This document shows, in pieces, positions 54,917 through 64,000 of a stretch of 64,000 nucleotides of DNA. Source of the stretch: Symsagittifera roscoffensis (taxonomy: Eukaryota > Xenacoelomorpha > Acoela > Convolutidae); contig NC_087062.1 in the NCBI RefSeq assembly GCF_963678635.1, positions 14,803,789 to 14,867,788 of the forward strand, in the 5' to 3' direction. Every line of letters starts with the position of its first letter. The first letter of the stretch is position 1. The notes under the pieces are model-generated. The model searched no databases. It saw only the letters and a list, made by a program, of their open reading frames with translations, and was not told where the DNA came from. The position numbers were made by a program, and so were the translations under genes.

Positions 54917-55828
54917 TCAATCCTGTACGTCCGTTCTTTGCCCTGGCTCGCTAGTGCTTTGTGGCCTATAGGTCGTCACTGCTGGGACCGTTCCCAAACG
55001 TGTTTCTAAGTTAGGAGGCACAAAGGTTGAAATCGCCGGCTTATTCGATGTTTCTTCCTTCTTCAGCACTCCCGTGTCAAAGAGTTCTACTTCTATTTCA
55101 TCTAATCGCTTTTGGAAGACTCGGTTCAACCAGGCTTGTCCTTCGATGCCATCAAAGTGGATCCCGTCAGTAGCATGTCTGGTCTGATCCATAGCTCTCA
55201 GCTCGTGCTCAATGCCCATAAGGATCATCCGTCCAGCGTTCCGACTTGCAAGCTTCCTCAGAATGTTGTTGCACCTGATTACTTCCTCATTGTGTATTCT
55301 CCCTGTTGCTGTCAGCGTTCTTGTGCTCATTGGTATAATGCAGAAGGTCAGTACCGCCCAGTTGAATCTCTACCAGAGAGTAGTAAACAGGCACACCATC
55401 ATTGACTCTCATTGTGCCTATTCCTCATCTGAGCTTCTCGATACGTTATTCGTCCCTACTAGGATCATTACGTTAGGGATTCTCCCTGGGTTCATCAGCT
55501 CCACCATCCAAAATAGCTGGGCTATCGTTGCACCTCCAAAAGTCATCACCGCAGTGATCCAAGAGGTCCTCAAATTTTGGAGCACTCTGACCAAGCTGTC
55601 CGCCAGTATCAGATGTGATGTCCCAAGTGGCGGTTGCTGCAGGTTTACTGCTGGGCTCCAAGTCGATCGACTGAAGCAGGCTCTCGCATCCGTATCCGGA
55701 ACTCCTGTGAAGCTATACTTCAACTGGTTGTTCTTTTGCACGTCAATTACTCGGGACCCTTTCTTCGCCGGCATCTCGTATCTTTCCATCTGGTACCCTA
55801 GAGTTCTTTGTTGATAACGTTGCATCAC
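54917..55828 (-). pseudogene. SGNH/GDSL hydrolase domain, copy A
   Basis: In one frame: block I LILADSLVR (Gly of GDSL replaced), block II FGGATIAQL, block III VMILVGTNN (G-x-N), and block V DGIHFDGIEGQAW with the Asp-x-x-His pair, all in the SGNH order and spacing. The catalytic Ser, Gly, Asn and His are present. Between blocks III and V the frame has a TAG, a TGA and a third TAG (Gln in copy B). The C-terminal part (FDTGVLKKEE and a Pro/Thr tail) ends in TGA at 54919-54917. Confidence 0.65.
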
Positions 55829-55878
55829 TAATTCCCTCTCTGGTCATCACGTCTTGGGAGAGTTGCACTCTGTCCGTG

Positions 55879-56817
55879 TCATCGATTGTTCCATAGCGTG
55901 CAGCCTGCCGCATTCCTATTAGCAACCAAACGTCCAGCTGTTTCTATCAGCTTTCTCACCGTTTGCTCCACGACTGGGTCACCTAAGGTATCACTCGGGT
56001 CCGGGATTGTCACTCGACCAGTTGTAACCGGGAGTCGCGTTTCTGTCGTCTGACTCTTTTCTCGAGGCGTCAAGAGTTCCATCGGGGACTGCCCACGAGG
56101 AGTATTCCTTGTAGGTATCACTTTTTCCACGGCTGTGTTCAACGCCAGCCGCTCCGATCGCTTTTTGTACTCCCGCCTCAAGCGCTCTATTTCTTCACCC
56201 TACTTCTTGTTGCAATCATCAAACAGTATCTTATACATGTCTCTATCTTCTTCAATACTGAGCATGGTCTTAGTCATTTTATCCAGCTCCTTCTTGGTCT
56301 TTTCCGGCTCGTCTTTCGTCCCATTTATTTCTTGCATGGTTTCGTTTGTTTGAACCTCTTCTTCTCCTCTCGCCCTCTTTGGTGGCACAGCGACTCTCAG
56401 TTGTGAACTAGTCGAGGCAGCCTCATTGTTCATTTCCTGATGCATCCTCCTTAGTCCAGGCTTAGGCTTGGTGGGCAAAGGCATCTCACCTGGCTGGTAG
56501 GTCCACGAACTTCCCAATCTAGGTCCGTTCGCCAAGTCACTCCCTGAGAGAGCCCCGTTTCTCCACCTCATCACTCTCATATTCGGGCGGTCTAGTACTC
56601 CTCTTTCTCCATATGCTGCCATCAATAAGACCTCCGTAGGGCGGTCCCCACGGTTGTCATGCCCCAAGATGTTTATCAAGGCGGTCAGCAACATGACTAC
56701 CTCTGGGCCCTCCAGAGCGAAGTCTCGATCCATCAGCCGACGATAGATCGCATCTACCATCGGTCCCACATATGCCTCTGCCAGGTCCATCATTTCATTC
56801 AAGTTGAAATTATCCAT
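55879..56817 (-). pseudogene. First ORF of the unit: helical N-terminus, basic motif and coiled coil, copy A
   Basis: Starts at a good ATG (56817). Residues 1-70 are predicted helical (LAEAYVGPMVDAIYRRLMD). A Gly/Pro-rich linker and a basic patch (PPKRARGEEE) follow, then a Lys/Glu coiled coil (TKKELDKMTKTML) and a Ser/Thr/Pro region. A TAG at 56202-56200 (Gln codon in copy B) breaks it, and the frame then goes on to 55879. The function is unknown; helical start plus coiled coil would suit a structural or Gag-like protein. Confidence 0.55.
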
Positions 56818-57168
56818 TCTCTTTCAGGTTTGATTCTCTTATTGATTCAATGATTTGAACTCAAGTGAGTAATTAAACGATCAATCAGGATCTAGAAAAG
56901 AGGTCACGAATATCACACTTATCTGCTTTACTCTAGTTTTTTGTTACGATAAACAGATTTTGATATTAAAATTTATTAAAATCAATCCGTTTCTAAAATT
57001 TTGGAACTCGACCTAAGCTTGGACATTCCAAACTTTGGATCTATTCCTAAGATCGTCATTCAGTTGTTCATGGTCACTAACTCCTTCTTCCCCAAAGTCT
57101 TAATAACATAACACATAACATAACATAACACACATTTAGTATGACGCCCCCCTGTATGCCACCTGAAC
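56818..57168. other. AT-rich unit spacer, copy A
   Basis: Lies between the macro stop and the ATG of the next unit. On the minus strand it begins with a G-rich ACAGGGGGGCGTCATAC, has an ATAAC microsatellite (ATGTT repeats), and is then AT-rich up to the start codon context AGAGAATGG. The matching spacer in copy B is 62418-62739, shorter by about 30 bp, mainly in the microsatellite. It could be an LTR or a regulatory region; I found no clear TG...CA ends or primer-binding site. Confidence 0.5.
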
Positions 57169-57657
57169 TCAGCCTATACGCAAGTAATTTTTCTTATGTA
57201 AGTATACTTGTATTTTAGTATGAGAGAAGGTTACGTGTATTGGTGCGTACAGCTCCCGTAGATGCAGTCGTCCTCTGTTCGGATCGTACACTGGAAGCGA
57301 GAACTCCTTCACTTCCCTCCCCACAAGGAAGTCTTTCAATCTCGTCAAGGACAAGACTAGGTTTTCCGGGTCCACGTGCCGTTTCTCCGACGCCCGTGTC
57401 ACCAAGAAGCATATATAATTTACCGGTATCTGCGACGCCGTCGGAGGCAAGGCAGCTACGCCCCCTATTCCTGTTTTTTGTTTCCAAAGCAACTCTATGT
57501 TTTTATATTCTCTCTTAAATTCTGCTGCCAACGCTGTCTTAAATTTCCTGTCTGCTGTGATTGTTATCGCACATGTTCTATTTGTGAGTATGAAATCGCT
57601 ATCCGTCAATATTATGCTACTTGAGTATTCATTTGGTAAGTTAAAATATGACCCCAC
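57169..57657 (-). pseudogene. Macro-like domain, unit copy A
   Basis: Same domain as copy B with a few substitutions (RELYAPIHVTF against RELYALIHVTF). Here the frame is open further upstream: through the segment ending in GLTHTEN, a TGA, then LIKKLRIARETGD into the domain, with no ATG. The domain is therefore the C-terminal part of a larger polyprotein and not a free-standing protein. It is followed by 351 bp of AT-rich spacer before the next ORF. Confidence 0.5.
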
Positions 57658-57769
57658 TACCCTCCCTATGTCCGGTTTTTTAGGGTCCTCACCTGTTTCT
57701 GCTTCTAGATCACCTGTTTCTCTTGCTATTCTTAATTTTTTTATTAATCAATTTTCAGTGTGGGTAAGT

Positions 57770-58309
57770 CCTACCCCCACTCCCCCCTTCAAAAAATCCA
57801 TCGACGTCCCCGTCGATCGCATACTGGAAATCAAGGCGAGGTTGGAAGCGGGAATGAGTAGTTGCCCTTCCTGGGCAGCTCAGGAAGGATCCTCTCTTTC
57901 GGTTTTTGTGAATTTCATGCTTTCACGATCTACATCTTGAATCGTGACATTGGTCTCCTTTGGGTCCGGTTTCACACTCGTCATGATCAGGGAGGCCTCT
58001 GGTAATTCAGTTTTGCCTCCCATCCTCATAGGCGCTAGATCCAGTTTCGCCCATTCCTTGTCAAGTTTCCCAGGCTTCGAAGTCGCTGCGTGGCTTATTC
58101 TGCGAGTGCTGTAAGTGCGAGTGCTGTAACACTGCGTAATTTCTGCCCAAAAAACATGGATCCATCCTTTCCGAAAATTTCGCCCTCCTTCTTTCATTGG
58201 TCTCAAAAGTTGTCAACCTAGGTGTTTGCACTGCGGAGACTGCTCCGAGCAACATCCTTCGTATCAGAGAAAGCTCAGGGATTTCCTCTGGCAGCTTCTT
58301 GTAAATCAC
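57770..58309 (-). pseudogene. Deletion junction joining the helical region to the acidic tail (copy B)
   Basis: The segment with FSERMDPCFLGRN and LDLAPMRMGGKTELPEASLIMTSVKP matches 50009-49740 up to about 57967. It then switches directly to DPKETNVTIQD, the segment that precedes the macro domain. Elsewhere SVKP is followed by ELTLGGTLQTRTLL. So a large internal part of unit B (everything that follows in unit A, plus whatever precedes the acidic tail) has been deleted here. Confidence 0.6.
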
Positions 58310-59255
58310 CCCAACCTTCCGTCTCTTCTCTCACCTTGTAGTATGCTGCATTGAGTCGGGGAATTCTTGTGATCTCGCCATTTGTCTTGTCATAGGGCCT
58401 TAGATTCCAGAGCTTTGGGAATACTTCAATGTGCCCTCTCTCCACTTCTCCCATACGATCACCGAAGTGATCGTCGAAGTTGACGACCGTCATCTGTGGC
58501 TCCGATATCTTTGCAAACAACAGATCTTCACTCATGAGTTCTCGGAATACGTGCTGCTCACACCAGTTCAGCGCACTTCCGTCCACTGCTGATATGAGGT
58601 TCAGGTGCAGCACCGACCTCCTGTATGCTTCCACCTTAACATCAAGGAACGCAAACGTGACTGCTGGTCCATAGATGACCGTCACGAACTCCGTGATTCC
58701 TCTGATCAACGCTAAGGGATCGGTCCTCATAGCTAAGCTCAGATCAGTTAGCAGGCGCATGCCCCCAACATGTCGTCGCACGTCTTCCTCCCTCTGAACT
58801 GTTTCATCCTCTCCTGTTCCAAAGCGATTCTGCTTCAGAAGGTACTGGATAAGAGCATGTCTCAAATCGCTTATTTTGTTCCAGGAGTCCGTAGCTCGCT
58901 TCACGTCGAAAATCCTCACATTCTCTTTCATCTGCTCAGGGTATCGCGTCAAATTCATCAGTCCTCCCAAGTTTCCATGTGTTATCGCAATCAACCTTAA
59001 AAGTCCATCTAATCGCAGGTTTTGAACTCCTTCGGTGAGCAGTACCATCGGTTCTTTCACAAAGTTTTCTGCTCCAAACGTCACGAACAAGGGTAGTAGT
59101 TCAACGATCGATACTTCCACTACTGCTTGGAGGAATTTTTTAATCACATATCGAGAAAGTGTTGGGTAAATTTTCGCCAATAAGGAGGCGGTACATCCGG
59201 CTCCTAGTCCTTCCAGCATGTTATCAGTCCGGTCAAAGACTTCTTCCCCCCTCAC
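58275..59255 (-). pseudogene. Long helical region of unknown function, copy B
   Basis: Equivalent to 53300-52213 of copy A and nearly identical. It keeps the readable segment MLEGLGAGCTASLLAKIYP that is garbled in copy A. It ends by running into the downstream segment at 58309-58061 through a frame change. Confidence 0.5.
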
Positions 59256-60377
59256 TTTCTGGGTCGATTGTCGTCGTCTATTCCCGGTTTAAGTTTGAGC
59301 TGTCGACTGAAGTTGGACAGTTCGAATCCCAGCACCTCATCCAACACTAACATGTGCAGCGAATGGTCCTTGAATCCTCTCATCGCATTCGAGATGCCCG
59401 ACCACATCGCAGGTAATTCAGTCCTGAGGGGCCTCAGATTCTCCATCTCTATCTCGCGATTTGGGGCAGATATGATCATATCATATTTCCCGTCCGAGAG
59501 GAAAGTTACAATTGCATACACGAACTTCAGTCCATCCGGATGACATATCCCGGAGACAGTGCGAACACGACTCTCGGTGTTATCTTGGTGAAGGCGCCCT
59601 CTTTCAGGGTATCTACTACTTCACCCATTGACTCGAGGATATCTTTTATCGCTGGCCACACAGCATTTTCGGCCGTCGAGAGAGACTACTGAGTCTGCTC
59701 AGGAAACCCCTACTGTGTTGATGGTCATTGATGCCAGCAAACACGATTGTGATCGGGTGCATCTCTATCTGCCTTTCTACTCTGATTGCCATCGACACGG
59801 ATTGCATTAGGTCCAGGTCGACCGCTGCCAACATTATAACATGCGGCCAAAACAGAGACTTGGAGGTATGTACGAAGTCTGAACTCGCGACTATCATAAT
59901 CATGGCCTTCCTCATTTCTGCCTTGTCATATGCAGCAAATATGGTCTCATCCTTCTTTATCGCCTTCAACCCACCGTATCTCTGAACATCACCTTCTTGA
60001 TTCACTTGTTTTGGGTACGCTATTTCTTTCATGTGGCCTGGAGCTGCTTTCACCTGCCTGAACATCTTTACATGTTGTCCAATTGGTGCCTTTCTAGGTC
60101 TTTCTTCTCAATTTCTTTCATCGTGATTCAGTCTCATGTCTTGTAACGATCTTGCATTCACTGGACCCATTGTGTTGTTCGAGGGCAGTCCCTCTAAATC
60201 GTCAAACCTCAAGGCAGTTGTAGAGCTGAAGTTTATGCCAGCAGCCATCAACCAGTCCACGCCTGTTATCGAGTACAGTCCGTTGACAGACAATCTCGCT
60301 CCGTTCAACATCTTCATGTCATCTGCTGCAAAGCTCAACGTCTGAAGGTTCAATTTCATCAGATCATCCTTGTACAT
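59252..60377 (-). pseudogene. Second SGNH-like region, copy B
   Basis: Same as 54727-53643 with few differences, the same TGA after NHDERN and the same later frameshift. An extra change near 59685 (GAGAGAGACTAC) alters the LSRL segment after GFL. It ends at 59252 where a deletion removes about 300 bp that copy A still has (53640-53380). Confidence 0.5.
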
Positions 60378-60566
60378 CTGCTAGGGAGAAGGTATGGGCA
60401 TCGACTACATCAGAGAGCTCCTATCTGGGCGTTGCTCCTCTCGACTGGTGTTCGTCGTCTCTGACCTCGTCTCTGATCTAGATGTGCTGGTCGTTTCCGC
60501 CGTCGGGTTGACAGGCCCTAATCTTCGTCTAGGGTTGATGGTTCTTCTCGTGGGCGCTTCCCCCAA

Positions 60567-61464
60567 TCAATCCTGTACGTCCGTTCTTTGCCCTGGCTCG
60601 CTAGTGCTTTGCGACCTATAGGTCGTCACTGCTGGGACCGTTCCCAAACGTGTTTCTAAGTTAGGGGGCACAAAGGTTGAAGTCGCCGGCTTATTCGATG
60701 TTTCTTCCTTCTTCAGCACTCCCGTGTCAAAGAGTTCTACTTCCATTTCATCTAATCGCTTTTGGAAGACTCGGTTCAACCAGGCTTGTCCTTCGATGCC
60801 ATCAAAGTGGATCCCGTCAGTAGTCTGTTTGGCCTGATCCATAGCTCTCAGCTCGTGCTCAATGCCCATAAGGATCATCCGTCCAGCGTTCCGACTTGCA
60901 AGCTTCCTTAGAATGTTGTTCCACCTGATTACTTCCTCATTGTGTATTCTCCCTGTTGCTGTCAGCGTTCTTGTGCTCATTGGTATAATGCAGACGGTCA
61001 GTACCGCCCAGTTGAATCTCTGCCAGAGAGTAGTAAATAGGCACACCATCATTGTCTCTCATTGTGCCTATTCCTCATCTGAGCTTCTCGATACGTTATT
61101 CGTCCCTACTAGGATCATTACGTTAGGGATTCTCCCTGTGTTCATCAGCTCCACCATCCAAAATAGCTGGGCTATCGTTGCACCTCCAAAAGTCATCACC
61201 GCAGTGATCCAGGAGGTCCTCAAATTTTGGAGCGCTCTGACCAAGCTGTCCCCCAGTATCAGATGTGATGTCCCAAGTGGCGGTTGCTGCAGATTTACTG
61301 CTGGGCTTCAAGTCGATCGACTGAAGCAGGCTCTCGCATCCGTATCCGGAACTCCTGTGAAGCTATACTTCAATTGGTTGTTCTTTCGCACGTCAATTAC
61401 TCGGGACCCTTTCTTCGCCGGCATCTCGTATCTTTCCATCTGGTACCCTAGAGTTCTTTGTTGA
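60567..61464 (-). pseudogene. SGNH/GDSL hydrolase domain, copy B (canonical GDSL)
   Basis: Block I reads LILGDSLVR near 61250, the canonical GDSL form. Blocks II (FGGATIAQL), III (VMILVGTNN) and V (DGIHFDGIEGQAW) are as in copy A. The same TAG and TGA follow block III. SGNH hydrolases are esterases or lipases; in retroelements such as CR1 an SGNH domain sits with ORF1. The domain is embedded in a longer polyprotein frame. Confidence 0.68.
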
Positions 61465-61533
61465 TAACGTTGCATCACTAATTCCCTCTCTGGTCATCAC
61501 GTCTTGGGAGAGTTGCACTCTGTCCGTTCCGTG

Positions 61534-62417
61534 TCATCGATTGTTCCATAGCGTGCAGCCTGGCGCATTCCTATTAGCAACCAATCGTCCAGCTGTTTCT
61601 ATCAGCTTTCTCACCGTTTGCTCCACGACTGGGTCACCTAATGTATCACTCGGGTCCGGGATTGTCACTCGACCAGTTGTAGCCGGGAGTCGCGTTTCTG
61701 TCGTCTGACTCATTTCTCGAGGCGTCATAAGTTCCATCGGGGACTGCCCACGAGGAGTATTCCTTGTAGGTATCACTTTTTCCACGGCTGTGTTCAACGC
61801 CAGCCGCTCCGATCGCTTTTTGTACTCCCGCCTCAAGCGCTCTATTTCTTCACCCTGCTTCTTGTTGCAATCATCAAACAGTCTCTTATACATGTCTCTA
61901 TCTTCTTCCATACTGAGCATGGTCTTAGTCATTTCATCCAGCTCCTTCTTGGTCTTTTCCGGCTCGTCTTTCGTCCCATTTATTTCTTGCATGGTTTCGT
62001 TTGTTTAAACCTCTTCTTCTCCTCTCGCCCTCTTTGGTGGCACAGCGACTCTCAGTTGTGAACTAGTCGAGGCAGCCTCATTGTTCATTTCCTGATGCAT
62101 CCTCCTCAGTCCAGGCTTAGGCTTGGTGGGCAAAGGCATCTCGCCTGGCTGGTAGGTCCACGAACTTCCCAATCTAGGTCCGTTCGCCAAGTCACTCCCT
62201 GAGAGAGCCCCGTTTCTCCACCTCATCACTCTCATATTCGGGCGGTCTAGTACTCCTCTTTCTCCATATGCTGCCATCAATAAGACCTCCGTAGGGCGGT
62301 CCCCACGGTTGTCATGCCCCAAGATGTTTATCAAGGCGGTCAGCAACATGACTCTACCATCGGTCCCGCATATGCCTCTGCCAGGTCCATCATTTCATTC
62401 AAGTTGAAATTATCCAT
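61534..62417 (-). pseudogene. First ORF of the unit, copy B
   Basis: Same protein as copy A from ATG 62417. It carries different lesions: a 55-bp deletion near 62353 that shifts the frame, and a TAA at 62007-62005 where copy A has CAA. The Gln codon that is TAG in copy A is intact here. A 5-bp duplication (TCCGT) near 61525 is also private to this copy. Confidence 0.55.
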
Positions 62418-62739
62418 TCTCTTTCAGGTTTAATTCTCTTTTTGATTCAATGATTTGAACTCAAGTGAGTAATTAAACGATCAATCAGGATCTAGAAAAG
62501 AGGTCACGAATATCACACTTATCTGCTTTACTCTAGTTTTTTGTCAAGATAAACAGATTTTGATATTAAAAATTATTAAAATCAATCCGTTTCTAAAAAT
62601 TTGGAACTCGACCTAAGATTGGACATTCCAAACTTTGGATCTATTCCTAATATCGTCATTCAGTTGTTCATGGTCACTAACTCCGTCTACATAACATAAC
62701 ACACATTTAGTATGACGCCCCCCTGTATGCCACCTGAAC

Positions 62740-63180
62740 TCAGCCTATACGTAAGTAATTTTTCTTATGTAAGTATACTTGTATTTTAGTATGAGAGAAG
62801 GTTACGTGTATTAGTGCGTACAGCTCCCGTGGATGCAGTCGTCCTCTGTTCGGATCGTACACTGGAAGCGAGAGCTCCTTCACTACCCTCCCCACAAGGA
62901 AGTCTTTCAATCTCGTCAAGGACAAGACTAGGTTTTCCGGGTCCACGTGCCGTTTCTCCGACGCCCGTGTCACCAAGAAGCATATATACTTTACCGGTAT
63001 CTGCGACGCCGCCGGAGGCAAGGCAGCTACGCCCCCTATTCCTGGTATTTGCCTCCAGAGCAACTCTATGTTTTTATATTCTCTCTGAAATTCTGCTGCT
63101 AACGCTGTCTTAAATTTCATGTCTGCTGTGATTGCTATCGCACATGTTCTATTTGTGAGTATGAAATCGCTATCCGTCAA
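62740..63180 (-). pseudogene. Macro-like domain, unit copy B
   Basis: About 147 readable residues follow the plan of TARG1/Poa1-type macro domains: an N-terminal strand, KTALAAEF in place of the GAGIA-x-F loop, a helix ending LLW-x-Q, GIGGVAALPP, YICFLVTRAS for the YLVTK strand, a SLTRLKDFL helix, LSLPVYDPNRG where the G-C-G loop would be, and a final VTFSHTKIQVYL strand. Both glycine-rich ADP-ribose loops are altered, so hydrolase activity is doubtful. The frame is open upstream only to a TAG near 63253 not present in the other copy. Confidence 0.5.
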
Positions 63181-63318
63181 TGTTATGCTACTTGAATATT
63201 CATTTGGTAAGTTAAAATATTACTCCACTACCCTCCCTATGTCCGGTTTCTAAGGGTTCTCACCTGTTTCTGCTTCTAGATCACCTGTTTCTCTTGCTAT
63301 TCTTAATTTTTTAATTAA

Positions 63319-64000
63319 TCAATTTTCAGTGTGGGTAAGTCCTACCCCCACTCCCCGGACAAAAAAATCCATCGACGTCCCTGTCGATAGCATACTGGAA
63401 AACAAGTCGAGGTTGGAATCCGGAATGAGTAGTTGCCCTTCCTGGGCAGCCCAGGAAGGATCCTCTCTTTCGGTTTTTATGAATTTCATGCTTTCACGAT
63501 CTATATCCTGAATCGTGACATTGGTCTCCTTTGGGTCCGACGTCATTCCGTCCAGCCACTCCAAGATATGCAGGTTCGTCAACTCTTGTTCGTAGGATTG
63601 CTGTTGCTCGTCGTCTAATTCTACCTCGGGATTCTACCGGTCCTCGATCCATTCCTGGTCGTGGTCATCTACTATGTCGATGTCTTGCGACACGGTTATT
63701 CCTTCTAGACCCACCACTTCTTCCACTGTCTTACTTAGATCTATCCTGTCCACTACGAAGTCGTCGCCTTACGGGTTATATTTCTTCTTGGGTCTTGTCC
63801 TGTCATTCTGTCGTGTCTGTATCGTAAACGGAAGATCTGGCTCCAAATTCTTGGGTACCTCCATTTGTTCGGGGTCTTTTCAGTCCTCCTCCGCGTAGGG
63901 TACGGTTTCATCATCCACCTCAATCATCTCGTTCTTCATCCACCTCAAACCTCTCGATTCAGGTCCAGTGGTGGACTTGTTCCTTCCTCTACGACTTCAT
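63319..64000 (-). pseudogene. Basic/acidic polyprotein tail upstream of the macro domain (partial, continues off the window)
   Basis: One frame is readable from about 63960 to 63319 with three stops (near 63881, 63773 and 63638). It has a basic patch (RTRPKKKYNP) followed by a strongly acidic region rich in Asp and Glu, then the segment DPKETNVTIQD to GLTHTEN. The stop after GLTHTEN is a TGA, and the same frame then enters the macro domain. Basic-then-acidic tails are common after integrase in retroelement polyproteins, which hints at what lies beyond the window edge. Confidence 0.45.

Larger units (their letters stand above)
45891..64000 (-). mobile_element. Unclassified tandemly rearranged macro/SGNH-coding element
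   Basis: A minus-strand, protein-coding but decayed block with higher GC than its surroundings. The reading order in a unit is: helical/coiled-coil start protein, SGNH1, SGNH2-like, long helical regions, acidic tail, macro-like domain, then a ~0.33 kb AT-rich spacer and the next unit. Two units lie head to tail (62417-57169 and from 56817 on), and inside the second a ~2.9 kb part is duplicated again. It contains many shared and private stops and frameshifts. No polymerase, integrase or transposase motif was seen. A retroelement or virus-derived polyprotein is the most likely class, but I cannot prove either. Confidence 0.6.

Noticed and set aside
53879-61992. Alternative genetic code (TAG/TAA as Gln, TGA as Trp) in the macro/SGNH element
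   Set aside because: Private stops at different sites in the two copies, plus frameshifts and deletions, are explained more simply by pseudogene decay. Ordinary CAG, CAA and TGG codons are also used throughout.
47116-63898. Plus-strand ORFs across the macro/SGNH element, some about 200 codons
   Set aside because: They are antisense to the coding-like minus frames, rich in Ser/Leu/Arg runs, and follow the minus-strand conservation.

Overview
The window is animal (metazoan) nuclear DNA. It holds a spliced CDK4/6-type kinase gene with GT-AG introns, an exon of a DIPK2/DIA1-type secretory kinase-like protein, Ty3/Gypsy and CR1-type retrotransposons with metazoan features, tRNA-derived SINE-like pieces and long AT-rich spacers. 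An invertebrate is most likely (compact introns, AT-rich, very repeat-dense); I cannot name the phylum from sequence alone. Only two host genes are evident. Almost everything else is mobile or duplicated DNA, and most mobile ORFs are broken.

Layout. 0.5-2.2 kb: CDK4/6-like kinase (minus). 2.33-22.5 kb: two near-identical head-to-tail copies of a ~10.07 kb unit. Its left edge lies about 130 bp upstream of the kinase start codon and its right edge lies inside the pol gene of a Gypsy element, so the first Gypsy copy is cut and the second continues to about 26 kb. Each unit also holds an array of degenerate ~150 bp repeats in two inverted arms. 26.0-26.9 kb: a hairpin repeat and a two-period tandem array. 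27.1-28.14 kb: DIPK2-like exon (minus). 28.1-31.9 kb: AT-rich DNA with tRNA-derived SINE-like copies and a degenerate tandem array. 31.9-32.66 kb: a reverse-transcriptase fragment (plus), cut by a CR1-type LINE (32.66-37.2 kb, minus). A second, diverged CR1 copy lies at 39.2-43.0 kb. In both LINEs, ORF1 and the EN-RT ORF share one frame and are separated by UGA followed by CUAG, a known leaky-stop context.

45.9-64 kb, all on the minus strand and visibly less AT-rich than the rest, is a decayed, tandemly rearranged element that I cannot assign to a known class. It encodes a macro-like domain, an N-terminal helical/coiled-coil protein, a GDSL/SGNH hydrolase domain, a second SGNH-like region with a G-x-N-D block, and long mostly helical regions of unknown function. 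Two partial units (about 62.4-57.2 kb and 56.8-45.9 kb) lie head to tail with the same ~0.33 kb AT-rich spacer between the macro ORF and the next start codon. I saw no RT, integrase, transposase or RdRp motif in it. The reading past 63.6 kb looks like the basic/acidic tail of a larger polyprotein that starts outside the window. This is the best candidate here for something undescribed.
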